Below, in pieces: positions 1 through 14,500 of a DNA stretch of 64,000 bases. The notes under the pieces are model-generated. The model was not told the DNA's origin. It saw nothing but the letters and a program-made list of their open reading frames with translations, and did no database searches. The DNA lies in assembly GCA_037127315.1 (NCBI GenBank), contig JBBBDQ010000445.1:2027501-2091500 (forward strand), written 5' to 3'. The DNA is from Ascarosepion bandense. Lineage: Eukaryota; Mollusca; Cephalopoda; Sepiida; Sepiidae. The position numbers were made by a program, and so were the translations under genes. Position 1 is the first letter of the stretch, and each line of letters starts with the position of its first letter.

Positions 1-176
1 GTTTCATATTTTTAACAGATGTCAATTTCCAGTAACAAAACTACTACTGTTGTTGTTCAAATGTTTTATTTTTGCCTGTGTGAAAAACAGGTTATAAATT
101 TCTAATTGTTCAGATACAATTGGGCCTGTCAAAAAATGACAGCCAAATATTTATATGGATATAGTCTAAAATGACA

Positions 177-186
<10 letters not shown>

Positions 187-207
<21 letters not shown>
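187..207. repeat. (CA)n microsatellite
   Basis: A run of CA dinucleotides follows a short CT run. Confidence 0.9.
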
Positions 208-349
208 ATGATCTTTATTATAATAGAGGATTCTTGAATACTCAACATAATTATTGGCAAAAAAAAGGCACTGTTAATGTGCAAACATACTGCAAGAGGT
301 TTAATAACTGGTAGCAAAGATAATGAACTGTGCCAAAGCTGCCTCACTA

Positions 350-387
<38 letters not shown>
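350..387. repeat. (CT)n-(TA)n compound microsatellite
   Basis: About twelve CT units pass directly into seven TA units. Confidence 0.9.
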
Positions 388-1591
388 GACAGGAAGGAAA
401 AAAAAATATATAATGGTTTTTATTATAGTAGAGGATATCTGAAGCTGGGTTTATTCCACAATCTTGTGATCATTTTGTTGAAATATTAAAGGAGAATTTT
501 AAATATAGTTAATTGGACCCTATCTTTCCTTATCTGTTTGTTTGCATTTCAATTTATCTTATATTTTCATATCTTAACCTAAGAGATTGATTTAAGGATT
601 AAATGATTTTTACAAATTAATAATTTTAAAATTTCCCACTTAAGGGTTAGCAAATATTAAAACAAGTCTGCCAAGGAGTTGATGGGGATGTGAAGACAAT
701 ACTTTTAGTCTTGGCATATTACTTTCTTTTTTTTTTTTTCTCCTTGCAGTTTAAATTGCTTTTGTTTTAATTTTAAAAGGTATTAAATTCTTATTGGCCA
801 GTGCAATAGCATCATTTTGAATATCTGCCAGTCAGAAGTTAATTTTACAGGTATTGTTTTTAGATTCATTATTAATAGGGGAGGGCTTAAGATTTTGTGC
901 AATATACATTTTTTTTTTTTTTTTTAACTGCATGATTAGAAATGATGTGACTTAGATTCCAGGTTTCTCCTTGTTTTCTGGAGTGAAGTAGTTTATTCCC
1001 TCTGCTAGCATATGGTACCTGTAAGAGATGACGGAATTATTTATGTAATATATCAACACTTCTGATTGGGATTGCTTCTTGCCTTAAAGATACAAGGGGG
1101 ATAGACAGAGAGCTGTGTATCTCTGACATTATTTGTGAACTGGTCAACAAGAGGACATAATGCTTAATTTCTGTTCTTTCAATGGTCAAGATGGAAAAAT
1201 GGATATGGAAAAAGGTTATGAGCAACTTCTAAAGATGAAATGTAATAGATGGTGGAGAGGGATAAATATCTATCAAAACTATTTCTCTGGTATGTTCTCT
1301 CTATTATATAAAGCCTATTTGCATCCCCCCTCCTCAAAATGTTTCCTGCAATAGCAGCTACTTATCTGTGAGCTATATACATTGATTAGTTTATCAGTAA
1401 AAGCAATCCTTGCTATCAAGTACTTATTGTCTATTATGACCTTCTGCCTGCAATTCATAATGATTAAAGCAGTCTTGGTTTTTTTTTTTTTTTTTTTTTT
1501 CTTTTTTCCCCCTCCCCTTCTTCCACTACTTGTGTTGGAATTACTTACTTTCTGGGCAGCAATATCATAAAAATGACACTTGAAAGAAAGT

Positions 1592-1593
<2 letters not shown>

Positions 1594-1625
<32 letters not shown>
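1594..1625. repeat. (TA)n microsatellite
   Basis: Uninterrupted TA run of about 32 bases. Confidence 0.9.
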
Positions 1626-1627
<2 letters not shown>

Positions 1628-1878
1628 AATATTTCTCTTGCAAAGTTTTCAGAGCAATAAAATTTGAATGGCTAGTGAAATGCTCCCAAACTGAGAAGTC
1701 CTATCCTCTTCGCCACTGTTTTGTCATGGTTTCCTTACGTTTTTGTTTTCCTTCTCCCCAACCCATGAAAATGCTACTATTTTGGAGTGACTCATTACAG
1801 TATAAGTGCACATTAAGAGGTTAGGTTTTTCTTTTTTTTTTAGTTTCACTTTGGAAAAATGTATTGTCATTTTCAACC

Positions 1879-1881
<3 letters not shown>

Positions 1882-1914
<33 letters not shown>
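1882..1914. repeat. (TA)n microsatellite
   Basis: Uninterrupted TA run of about 32 bases. Confidence 0.9.
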
Positions 1915-1917
<3 letters not shown>

Positions 1918-3608
1918 TTTGACTTTAAATGTAAAATTTGTTAAAATGGCTCCTACTGGATTGTAGGTTAATATTGAAATTAGAATTGCCATGACTTTTT
2001 TAGCTATATTTTAAAGCTTTAAAACTGAATCTCTGTATGATTTAAAAGTATAATTTTCTCATTCCTGTGAATGATTTACAGATCTTACCTGTATGGTTAT
2101 TTTGATTCTTGTACTAAGAATATTTGGAACTGGTAGTTTTTAGAATAAGCCAGCAGTAATTTATTGAATTTTTAATCTAGGGGAATTCCTAACATTAACT
2201 ATATTCAGTCAAGCTTTTTTATTTATTTCTCCAAGTATTAAAATTCCACTGTGTTTGTAATGAAGCATTAGGCTTTAATTTTAATTAGGTTAAGGATCAG
2301 TTTCTTTGGGATGTAGTTTAATATTTAGCTGTTGGTGCTGGCAGCTATAATGAAGTCATACCTTGGAACGAGAATATCCTTTTGTGTTTTTTAATGTTGA
2401 GTCATAGTGTTTGTTAGATTGTTTGATGGTTGCTCATTAAATTTCTTTTAATATAATTCACCAGTACACTTGTAAGATAATTGGTATCACTATCAGGTGA
2501 TAATGCATAGTATTAATTTACTTGTGACTGTTCTCATTTCTTCCCCCCCCCCCACACACACACACGATTCTATTTTTGTTTTTGGCTATTAGATTTTTTC
2601 ATAATTCTTTCAATGAAGTTTAAATTGAAGTTAATTCAGCTCTTTCCATTACTAAATGTTTTTCATATTTATTACATGGTTCAACTTCTGAAAAAATGTT
2701 TCAATTCAATCATGTGTAGAAATCTTTGACCCTTCATAAATTAGAGAAAAAGAGCATGAGTTAGTAGCTTCATTTTGAATTAAAACAGAATATTATAAAT
2801 CATTTTATGCCTGAGGCTGTGTGGATCTTGAATTTTCTGTTAACCTAGTCATTGAAAAATTCTGTAAACATCTTGTTAGAAATGGTCTCCAAGAAAGTCT
2901 CAACTGAGAAATTTCTCTGCATCTTGTTATCTAGTGAAACTAAATTAAAAAACAAAATGAATAAAATAAAGTGATATTCCTTACTTTCTGCAATAATAAT
3001 TGTAATTGATGATAGTTGTATATTGATGTTTAGGTTTTAATATTTATATACATGCTCATCCATCAATAAGTTTGAAATCTGACACAGTTATTATACTGAA
3101 ATATTTGCTGTGGAATTCACATTAAGTTAATTGACAAAAAGAGGAGCTGATTGAAAAATAATGAGGCTGAAGACTTATTGCTGTATCTGTCTATGTGAAA
3201 CCAGTCTGACACAATGCCCACATAAATGAAGTATTCATTACTATTAAACTTAAACCATTAATGAATTAGCCTTGGTCTGTAAGACAAGTTGCTAACCATT
3301 GCTTTATAGTAGATGCCCAGCTTGGTTTTAGATCCAGTTAAATCTCACTGACATTTCTTTTTCCTTCAGACATTGAGTTATTTGGGGTGGGGGATTCTTT
3401 TTTTCTGTATTTGGTCTTTTTAGACCTTGATCCTTAATCAATTACATGTTGTCATTGATGAAATCTGTTTTAGTGATAAGCATTACATTTGAAATAAACA
3501 ATCCACTCAAAAGTTCATGAAAAAAGTTTTACAGAAGTTACATAAAAACTGCAATTAGATTTTAAAAAGTAAATCATGACTATCAGGTTTGATACTATCT
3601 TTAGTGAT

Positions 3609-3728
3609 TACAAAGCATAGCTTATGTGGTGCCAGGTCACAAGTATGAAGCACCCAGTGAGGATCAAACTCACTCTTGTCTTAATTGTTCTAGCAAGACA
3701 GGCTTGTTAACCATTACACCACATTGGA
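3609..3728 (-). mobile_element. tRNA-derived SINE, family B, antisense
   Basis: Read on the minus strand it begins with a tRNA-like head: an A-box-like TGGTGTAATGG and a B-box-like GTTTGATCCTC, followed by a short body that ends near ACATAAGCTATGCTTTG. The same head and tail occur at 9905-10045 and 38437-38575, so this is a repeated family rather than a tRNA gene. Boundaries are approximate. Confidence 0.7.
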
Positions 3729-6700
3729 GTGCTTCTTGATATCTGCAATTTTTAATGTGTAACTCATATTTCTTTTAATTATCATACACAATATAATTAA
3801 AAAAAACATTTGTATTTCATTTAATGTATCTGTCTAGTTATTTCTTTGAATGACAAAACTAGTAAATTAGTGTCTTTTTTCTTTTTCTTTTCTTTTTTTT
3901 TTTTTTTTACGTGGGGTGTGTGGGGGGGTCTCCAAAACATTTTATCGTGTGTTTTGATATAATTGTCTGTCTGGTTAGTTGTTTTGTTTTACTTTCTTCT
4001 TCCTTGAGTGTTAAGACATGTCTATTTGTTTAGCCATTACAAACAACAGTAATTAAAAGTTGTTTAGACTTGTTCTATTTGGTTACTTCATATCAATACA
4101 TCTATAAAATAAGCATGTCAGATTTTGGGATATATATTTCATGTAGTTTCTGTTAAGCAGGTTGAAATTAAGGAATATTCCATTTTCCTTTTCCTCTCCT
4201 TTTTATTAAATTCCTGTTTTTGTTGAACTCTATTTTCTCATTGATTTATTTCCTGGCTTGAAAGCTACTTTATTGACTTGTTCTATAAAATGCGATGATT
4301 TCAGTAACTGAACACTTTTTTTTTTTTTTTAAATTAATGAAAAACATTTCATTCTATTAAAATTATTAGAGTAGTTTAGCAATAAGCTGTATTCAAATAG
4401 CAGTGGTGAAATTGGTTTGGGAGGAGGGCTTATGATCCTACAGATTGTGATGAAAAAGAATCTACACTTTAATTTCTTACAACTAAATATGAATTTGGAT
4501 TTTTTTAAAATTTTGTTCTTGATATAAAATTCCAAGTTCTTTATAGCTCTTACTATTATTTTTATTTTAATACCTGTTATGCTGTAGATATTTATAGCTC
4601 TCAAGTTAGAAGTTAATGAACATTTTGTTTTTATAAACTAGCTTTAGTTTATATCAACACCCTTGAATAGGGATAAATATGGTCAAGCAGCACTGGCACA
4701 TTTTCCAACAACTATATTATAATAATGAGTTATTATTAGTGTTATAATAACATGGGACTGCAAATAAAGCTTTCGGGTTTTGATGCAAGGGCGCCACCAT
4801 CAAGCAGTCTTTATAAAGAGCAACAATTACCAAACTGTTGAATATATATCCATTGATTTATACCATTTTTGTGTGTGTATATATATATATATATATAGGC
4901 TAGACTATTTACTCAAATGCCTCTATGAAAAATTTTTTTTTTTTTTTTTTTTTTTTGTAAACTGTAATTTTAAATTTCAGTAACCCCCCCTCCCCATGTG
5001 CAGGTGAAGTTATGTTAACAGATTCAGTGAAGTTCTAAAGGACAAAATGTCAAATTCTTTTCTCACTTTGTCATTTTTTTAATTTTTTTTTTTTTCATTG
5101 TACTAGTATATAAAAATTTATATATCATTTTCTTGCATAAAAATCTATGCAAAAATAAAACAAACTAATTCAATAATTGCTTAGTTCATTGAGTATAAAC
5201 TGTTTTGATCATGACTAAATTTAGATACATTTCTTGAATTCTATATTCATGTATCTCTTGGGGTTTAAACTTAGTTCTCCTTACTAAACTCCAAATCTGT
5301 GATTTTTATAAATTCAAATATATTTTAAATGACTTGAAATTTAATTTCAAGAAAAGTAATATATTTATCAGTTGTGTGTGAACATATTTCAGCGATACCT
5401 GATTCATATAAGCTTTTTAGGTAAATACACAAGTTTTATTTTCATAAATGATTTGTATATTTTTATTTTCTACATTTAAATTATTTAAGTTGTAATATAT
5501 ATTTAAAACTTTCCCTATTTGCATTAAATCAAATCTTAACATCATTTAAATACTCGGGTATACTGTGTTTGTTTTTTTGTTTTTTTTTTTTGTTCAGTTG
5601 AACATTTAAAGATGAGAATATGGGCCTTCAGTAATATGCTATATTGTGCAATTTTTCAAAATTTTACCTTGAAATTTTTTTACTTATTTTACTATTAAAT
5701 CTGATTTTTTTTTTCTTTTCTATGAAATATAACAAAACTTGAGTCAGTTGTACAGTTAACATTTTTTGTTCTAATATTTATAATTATGGTTTTAATTGGA
5801 ATAAAAATTGTTAAAGGTCAAGATTGGTTTTAAAAGAATCTTAAGTTTATGTAATATGCTATGTGAACTGATTGGAACATTTTGTTTTGTAAATGCTAGA
5901 AGTTTCCAATTAAATTATGCTAAAATAGGTTACCTATAAGTTTAATAAAGCAATATAACTTAAAATCAATATTTTTAATATGGTTATGTTTGAAATCAGT
6001 GAGTCTGGAGAACTACTTCAGTCATAAAAAATAATAAGTAATAGAATTTTTCATTTGATTTTACGCCTTTTTTTTTTTTTTTTTTATTTCTCCCCTCCAA
6101 ATAATGGTTTATACAAACAGTATCATTTTCAGTTCTTGCAATAAAGTTGTTTGTTTTTTGTTTTTTTTGTTAACATGAAAAAATACTTGATAATTTAATA
6201 CATTTTTGTATATTATAATACATTGTTGCAAATATGATTTTAGTATTTCAAGTAAAAAAAAAAAATCAAAGTGAAAAAGTTACTTGAATTCTGTAGTAGA
6301 GAATATATTTAAAACTAAATGAGGATCTTAGTGCTATTACTTTATTACAGGCCAGAGAAATTTTTAGAAAATGAAATGGAAGATCATTACACAATTTGTT
6401 GCCATAAGTAAAATTGATTGAACCAATCTTATTAATATAGATGACTTGCAGATAGATTTTTGTTGGTAAAAGAATTGTCACTCTTCTAATTTGTGACTGA
6501 TTTTTGACAACACATCAGTTTCAGTAAACTATATCTCCACTCTAATCAGACAAAATGCAAGTTTTAACTCTGATATGTGTGTCCTGCTGATGTCGATAAT
6601 TTGATTGAATTTTACAAGGCTGTTCAAGTTAGAGAATGCAGAGGATATATATTGGTTGCCTGTTTACATCAAGGCTGAACATTTGAATTGGAAAAGAAGT

Positions 6701-7864
6701 TTTAATTTTATATTTGCTTTCCTATGACAAGTTATGAACATAAAGTACAAAAAGTCACATTGTTCATTCATTAAGCAAAGGGTTGCTGAAAAGTTTGTTA
6801 CCCTATTATCCAAATGACCAAGCTAGTTATATGTAACTGGTTTTATATGAATATTTGGATTCTTGTTCAAGTTGAGAATGCTTTAGAATCCACTTCTCTA
6901 TGGTTCTGATTCTTTAATAGTTATTTACAAGCTTAAATTAACATGCATGTTAATATTTTTTAGATTATCTGAAGTAATTTTAAAACCACAATAGCTTACT
7001 ATTTCAGCCTTTAATCTCCATTCTGATATTTTCTTTTAAGACTATGAAATAGTTATGCGAAAGCCAATAAATATTCTATTATACATTATTTTCATTAAGA
7101 TTTACTAGATATACATTTACTGAAATGCATTATATATTTTAAAATAGTTTTATAATAAATATTCATTAAGTTCTCCTAATTTAGTATTTATCTGTTAGAC
7201 ACATGACCAAGGAAAGGTGTTGATTTTGTGCGGTGCAATATTTCTGTTCATTATTTTATATGAACTGATGTTTTGTTTGGTTTTGTTTTCGTTCTCTTCC
7301 TAATTGTAAATGCTTATTGCCCTTCACAAAACATGCGCAACTCCAGAAAATACCATTAATATACTTTGTAAAAAAAAATTGCAAACAAAACCAGTACTGA
7401 AAATATTTTTTAAAAAATGTCGAAAGATCAACAGCTGTGAAAAGATTTTCAATACTAATCCAAAAAATTTTTTTAATAAATTTTTTTTCGCATTTAATTT
7501 TACAAATTTTTTTCAATAAGTGAATTTTAACCATATCAGTGGTAAGCCAAGAACCTCAATAGGTTACAAATCATTGTTTGGACCTAAACTAAGCTTGTTT
7601 AGATTTCCTTTTGGAAAACACTTCTGATCCAATTGGAAATTCTATTGTAAGAAAATTAAACCTTCTAAATTAAAGATTTTAAAACTTTTTCTTTCCTAGT
7701 TAATGCAATATTTAATGCAAGTAGAAAGTTTTTGTTAATAAGATTATGAATTAAGAAAATACAAACTTTTTTTTTTTTATCCTCCAGAGAAAAGATCCTG
7801 TTAAAATCTTTACTAATTTGAATAATTATTTCTTTTGTAAAAATGTCCTCCCATTTTCTTGCAG

Positions 7865-7919
7865 ATTCCTTCCTGCAAAGCAAAAGCAGAGATAACTTCA
7901 AAAAATCAGCTAAAGGAAG
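7865..7919 (+). other. Rab5 5'UTR segment of first coding exon
   Basis: 55 bases between the inferred acceptor (TTGCAG ending at 7864) and the ATG at 7920. There is no ATG upstream within this segment, which supports 7920 as the start. Confidence 0.7.
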
Positions 7920-8082
7920 ATGGCCGGTAGAGGAGCCGCCCAACGACCAAATGGTGCAACACAAGGGAAAATATGTCAGTTTAAGTTAGTTTTGCTGGGA
8001 GAGTCTGCTGTAGGAAAGTCAAGTTTGGTGTTGCGTTTTGTCAAAGGCCAGTTTCATGAATACCAAGAGAGCACGATAGGAG
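7920..8082 (+). CDS. Rab5: Rab5 coding exon 1
   Basis: Encodes residues 1-54 plus the first base of codon 55. It carries the N-terminal tail, the P-loop GESAVGKS and switch I up to STIG. The donor is G|GTAAGG. The frame continues past the donor only to a stop at 8103-8105, so the splice is needed. Confidence 0.96.
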
Positions 8083-10532
8083 GTAAGGCTTTAGTATCTG
8101 TCTGACTAATTGTGTTTGATGTCTAACATTCTTAAAGTTGAAGTCATGTGACCTTGTCATTTTATTGTGACAGAAAATATCATTAAATCTAAAACATTTG
8201 TTGAATATCATTGTATACTTTCAGCGTGTCTTAGATCAGTATTTTGCATAGCCTTCCAGTACATTAGTTCAGGATTGTAAATGGTTTTGTCTGCAAAATT
8301 GTCATGTTTTTCGAAGCAATATGCAAATTAGTTTAACAAATGCTGATACAATATATGAAGTTTTTACTTATATATAAATTTCCTTTTACTCCCTCTTCTG
8401 AAGATGTATTAATATAACTTTCTTTCTTTTTTTTTTACTCTCTAAACTTTTCCAAATCAAGTACCGATGCATTTAAATTGTCCATATTATAAACTTTTTG
8501 ATTTATAACATAGCATAGATGAATCAAGATTAAAATTTTTTTTTTTTTTTTTAACTGTATTGTTTCATATTGCCTAATGCAGGACTATATGTAATCTTTG
8601 TTTCTATTCTGCATTTAAAGATTAATCAGAAAGCATTGCATTTTGTTGGTTGCAAATTGTGCTCTTATCAAGGGACTACCAATAAGTACTGCCTTGGCTT
8701 TTTTACAAACTAAAATAATGTGGATGATGTATCTAAATACTACATAAAATTGAACTAGTACACCTAAGGCCAACTTTTTAAAAACCTTTGAGTTTTAGAA
8801 ATGTTCTGCACATTTATGAATATTGCCTACTGAGAATTTTTGTATGTGGTTTTGATGCATTCTTATGATTAAATTTTTGCAATTAACTCCTGGAGGCAAG
8901 CAAAGAAGTTAAAAAAAAAACAACCTTGTTGATTGCTGAAATGTAAATCTTTCTGACATTTGAATGTTTTCACCTTACTGCACTTATGTGTGTGCATGCA
9001 TGCACATGTTTGTATTATCTGAAGACTCTTTGTTTGAGGGTTTTTAGTAAATTAAAATTTTAATTAAAAAATCTGCTGCTAAGGTCGGTTCTCTGTGCAG
9101 GGCCAGGAAGTTTTTCCCGGCTGAAACAATCTTGCACATATACAAATCTACCCTCCGCCCGTGCACTGAATACTGCTGCCATATCTGGTTGGGTGCTCCT
9201 GCTATTTGCCTAGGTGTCCTTGACAAAATCTAACGAAGAATCTGTAATGTGATAGATCCTGACTTGGCAGCTCAGATACAGTCACTTTTTTACCAACGCA
9301 ATGTGGCTTCTCTATATCTCTTCTATAAATACTTTCACTGCTTCTGCTCCGATGAACTTAGTTCACTGGTGCCCTCTATATATATAAATTTACTCAAGCC
9401 ACAAGATTAGCAATTAGGTCCCACCCTTTTACTGTGAAACCAATAAGATGTAAATGTAAATTCTACTCCAGTAGCTTCTTTTCTCACACTTCCCGCTCGT
9501 GGAATTCATCTTCCATTTACTTGCTTTTGTGACAGCTAAAATCTCCAAGAATTTAAATGTAAAGTCAAGTCATCTCCTCTCTCTCATGCTCTCATCTCAT
9601 TTCTGCAGTATTCTCATCTCTCTCCTACCTGCTTCCTGACACCCCTGGTATTCTGTCACTCCTTCTCATAACTTTCCTCCTATGTAACCCCCCTGCATAA
9701 CAGCAGTGGCGGTATAATGCTTTGCTTAGGGCAATACGATTATTAAAAAAAAAATGTTATCAAAGCATGAAAATGTTTTAATGGTGTCAGATAATGATTA
9801 ACTACAGTTGAACTGTTTTAACTTCAATGGTTCCAATGAAATTTTAAAAGAAAATAGATTTTTTTTATTGATTGTGTGCATATGTGTTAGGTCTGGTTTA
9901 CTTGGGTACCCCAACGTGGTGTAATGATTAGCAAGCCTCTCGCTAGAACCTGTTACAACTGAGTGGTGAGTTCAATCCTCACTGGGTACCCCATACTTTC
10001 GGCCTTGTGTCACATCTAGATGGTGCTTAGAAAATCAGCATAGTCTGAATTTCTCAGATTCAAGGAATTTTGCTATGATTTGTGTTATGATTTTTGCTCC
10101 TAGCAGTCAACCAAGTTTTTAACTGAAGATCTCTCAAACCTTTTTATTTAGCAATGTATTACAGATGAATAATGGAGTATTTAGCAAGGTTTTAGTAAAT
10201 TTCCTCTCTCTCTCCGTAGGTCTTTTCTTTTTTTTTTTATTAAATTTGCTCAGTTTTTGTACTATACACAGTTATCAAAGCTAATCTATGTATTTGGGAA
10301 TATTTTAAGCAATTATATCACCATCAAAATTGTAAATCTCTTATATAACATATACAGGTCATCCACATACAAGCCTGTTTTGCTGTTTCACAGCTCATCA
10401 GTGTGGCTAGACATCTCTTCCAGCCGGGATCAAACCTCAACCGATTTGGTGTCAGTCAGAGTGCCTACTCTCTAAGCTACTGGAGGATGGCTGAGAGAGG
10501 AGGAAATTTTACTGTGTTACATATGTGCAGTG

Positions 10533-10568
<36 letters not shown>

Positions 10569-11488
10569 AGAGAAATGAACTTGGTTAAGGTTTTCTATAT
10601 TTCTTTTTCTTTTTTTCAGCTGCTTTCCTAACTCAGACAGTCTGTCTTGATGATACTACAGTAAAATTTGAAATTTGGGACACAGCTGGCCAGGAGCGAT
10701 ATCACAGCCTTGCTCCTATGTATTATAGAGGAGCTCAGGCAGCAATAGTGGTGTATGATATAACAAATCAGGTAGGATCTTTTTACATATTGGACAATTT
10801 TATTGTATAAAAATGTATTTAGCTTTTAAATTATTTTAGATGCTTTTTTTTAATTTTTTTTTTTTTATGATCAAATTCCAAATAATTTAAACTTTATAAA
10901 AATATATATAACCATTATGCAAATTTGTTTTGTTTTGGGATCTGATGAAGCCTTGAATGGCAAAATGTATAATCAAATCTATTTTCAATTAAATCTTTAT
11001 CGGTTGTCAAATTTCTTACAAACTTTGGTATTTCTTATTTTTTTAAAAAAATATTGAAAGTACATTGCATCAACTTTTTAAACAACTTTGTACAAATTTC
11101 CAAGATATGTGCTGCTAAATTTAGGCTCAGAAATGCTCGTTAATAAATTATACAATAAAAGCACTTAACGCTTTCATCTTTGACAGATTGGATAAAATCC
11201 ATTTTTAATTTTTTCATCCTCTATTACAATAAAGATATGTGTAATTTCCTTCCTGTCATACTTGTGGAGAGACAATAGCGAGGCAGTCATCTTGGTTCAT
11301 TAGAAAAAAAATAGCAAGGTAGCATATACTCTGTTCATTCTCTTTACTACTAGTTATGAAAACTCTTGCCACGTGTTTGCTCTTCAAACAGTGCCTTTAG
11401 CTTTAGTTTTTTTTTTTTTGTTTTTTTTTTTTCTAATAATTATGCTGTTGAGCAATGAAGAATATATCTTCCCAATTATAAAGGGCAT

Positions 11489-11545
<57 letters not shown>

Positions 11546-14500
11546 TCTCGAAGCTATATACATAAGTTGAAACCTAACCTGAACAAGATAAACTATGAAA
11601 TCTCCACAAATATCCTTAAATACCTATAATCAATAACAGAAGCCATTGGTTTATTCTAATGGCTTCCCATACTTAATATTTCTTGCTTGGTCATGTGTAA
11701 CATCATGAGCTGTGATGCAACATTTGCTTCCAGCATCTTAAATGCACGAGTTTGTTGTTGCTTGGAAATCTTCCATGTAAACAAAAACAGTTCATCATTA
11801 TGCTTTGTCCGTGTTTAAATATTTAATGTAATTGACGTCTTTGAAAATGGCTTATGTTAGCTGAAAGCTCAAATTGGATTATTAAAAATTATGTATCAAT
11901 ATTGTAATTTTTTTTCTTCATTTAATGATAATGCTATTAAGCTTATCAATGAAAAAAATTTACATAAAATAGACAAAACTTGTCTATATTATTTAATGAA
12001 ACCTGCATGAATTTATATATATATATATATATATATTAATTCCTTGTTGTGCTCAGGGGTTTGGATTTTTTTTTTTTTTTTTTTTTTTGTCTTAATGTAA
12101 GATACTCAATAAATACATCAATATATGCTGTCATTTTTGACTGACTGACTGCTCATTCATTTGGTAAATAATAGTTCACAAGATTTCTTTTGATGTCTAA
12201 ATGTCATTACATTTTAGAAATAGGGTCATTTGAAAGAAATCTTTCCTTATTTTATCAAAAAATTTTTATTTCCTCTATCCAACAAAGCTGCTCTGTTCTA
12301 ATTAGATTCTTGTTACCAACTTGTTGAAGTTGGTAATACACACTGAATGTACAGTTTTAATTACTAATGCCAAATCAATCACTTAAGACAAACAAAAAAA
12401 ATCTAAAATAAAGGGATTTTATACAAGTCCAAAGATTTCATCACTGTTTTCTTCTGCAAAGTATTGATATGTTTGTCACCTTTCTTCCCTTTTTAACAAC
12501 CCTAATATTACTTCAATTAGTAAAGATTGAGTGGTTGATTTGATAGAGTAAAGTTTTGAGTTCCATCAAAAGTCAAACATTTCTTTCAATCCAAAACAAT
12601 GTGTAATTAATATTACAATTAACCTGATGATATAAATGGAAGATTTGGGGGTAATACTTATATTTTTCATCTTGGGCTGTTTTGCTAACCAAAACCACAG
12701 CAGTGCAGACAATGTAACATTGTTGATTGTCACTTAGCTTAACCCGATTCTCTTATTTAAAGGAAATCCCTGGCTATTTTGATAGTTTGGTTCTCAACTG
12801 ATCTTATATATTATCAGTTTTTAATAACCAATGTCTGGTATTTTTTATAGTTCTTTTAGAACCTGATACTGACTGGCCAGGTAGGGGAAAGAAAGACAGA
12901 GGAAGGCAGCAGATAACATATTTGTAGGGCCTGGTCAGGTGGATGACAGAAAGGGTGTTACCAGGAGTAACGGGAACAAACATGTTTGTTTGCCCATGAT
13001 GCAGAGTAGAGAGATGCCTCTGTAATTTATCATTTCCATACACAAAAGATACAGACTTTACTATTTAGTCATTTGTCAAACTAATGTATCTCGCTTTTGT
13101 GCAATGACTACTTTGGTAATATATTTCATAAAGAAGACTTGCAATTCTCAATATTTTTTGCCATCAGCTACCACTCATAGTTAGCCTAAATTTTCAGTTA
13201 GATTTACTAACTTGTTTTTTATCTTTAATTACTATCATTTAATGTTAATATGCTTTGTTGGTAAATTGTTGTTTTGATTCTAGTTTTTCTCTTTTCTTGA
13301 AATCCTAATATAATCAGAATATTTAAAAAAAAAAAATAATAATGTTGGAGATTTGTTTTTTTTTTTTTTCATCGCCTGAAGACACCGAAAGGTAGAAATC
13401 TGGGTTGCAAAATAACGCATTTACAAACTAATATATATATATATATATATATACATGACAAATTTTTCGCTCTTAGAAGACGCATTGCTATGTCTAACGC
13501 CTAATTTTTTTATATAGAATTTCTAAGCTTTAACTGTTTTATTCAATACGATAGAAAAAAAAACTGATAAAATTTCTACAATATTCTTTCTTAGAAAGAC
13601 TTTTTTTTTTTTTTTTTTTTTTAATCACACTATTCTTGATTAGCTTAATGAATAAATAACTGAATATAGAAAGTTGTCGTAGCTGGGTGTGATAGTGGGG
13701 TTATGCTTCCACTATCTATAAAATGTTCCCATGGCATTCTTGTTCAAATAGCCACTAACAATAAGTCCAGCTCCTGGAACTGCTCTTACAGACAGAAGGG
13801 GTGAAAGCTCCTGGAACTGCTTTTACAGACAGAAGGGGTGAAAGGCGATTCACTGGCATTTAATAGCCAGTTGCTTCAAGCAGGTGGAGCTCGTCAGCCT
13901 GGAAAGCCAGTTCACCAAGGAGAAAGAAAACCCTCATTTCAAACCTCCACTGCCTTGCGGCCATATCTAATCATGGAAAAGGCTTCAGGAGTAAAACTAG
14001 AGGTAAAATCCAGAGTCTGATTCCCTAAGGCGGTTCACTGTTGTATTCAACTAGTTCTGGCATCTCCTGCACCGACACTGGTTCCAAATGGTAATGACCC
14101 TGTCATTCCTTTGGTTTAATTAGTGACATGGAGAGGGGGATGTGCTACATGGGCAACAGCCCTCCATATCACATTGCCCAGACTTGCATCCGACCATACT
14201 GCATCAAAATGCTGAACCTGGAGAGGATACTCTAGCTTTGCCCTTCACATTGACACAACACGGAGACAACAGTTACTGGTTATAAAATACCACTCAATTA
14301 CATAGGGCATTAGTGAAGGGGTCGTTCTCTCCAGTGAGATAGATTCTCTAATCTTACTGGACAACCAGTAAGGTGTTGTACCGCCATGGTCTGCCACCTT
14401 CATTGGGTGCATGGAGATTAAGAGACATCCAATAAGTGAACCATAACATTTACACCATGCAATAAGAAATCTCAAAGGAAACCAGGGCTGTTGGAACGTC

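Larger units (their letters stand above)
1..7864 (+). other. Rab5 upstream region, probable 5'UTR intron
   Basis: No open reading frame here looks coding. The stretch is AT-rich with many T-runs and several CA, CT and TA microsatellites; the only mobile element I recognise is one antisense SINE (3609-3728). It ends in a good splice acceptor (pyrimidine-rich tract then TTGCAG, ending at 7864) 55 bases before the Rab5 ATG. I infer that most of it is an intron between an unseen non-coding first exon and the first coding exon. No promoter could be placed. Confidence 0.5.
8083..10619 (+). other. Rab5 intron 1 (2,537 bp, phase 1)
   Basis: Runs from GTAAGG to a long T tract plus CAG. It holds a 5'-truncated LINE tail, a family-B SINE, a tRNA-like element with a hammerhead-like fold and a CA microsatellite close to the acceptor. 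Outside these I see only T-rich unique DNA. Confidence 0.95.

Noticed and set aside
8083..8105. Unspliced Rab5 frame ending at 8105
   Set aside because: The extension after GGAG|GTAAGG adds only GKALVSV and a stop; the consensus donor and exon 2 continuation show it is intron.
9905..10045. Functional tRNA gene
   Set aside because: A- and B-box-like text is present, but the acceptor and anticodon arms do not pair and the same sequence recurs with a SINE body.
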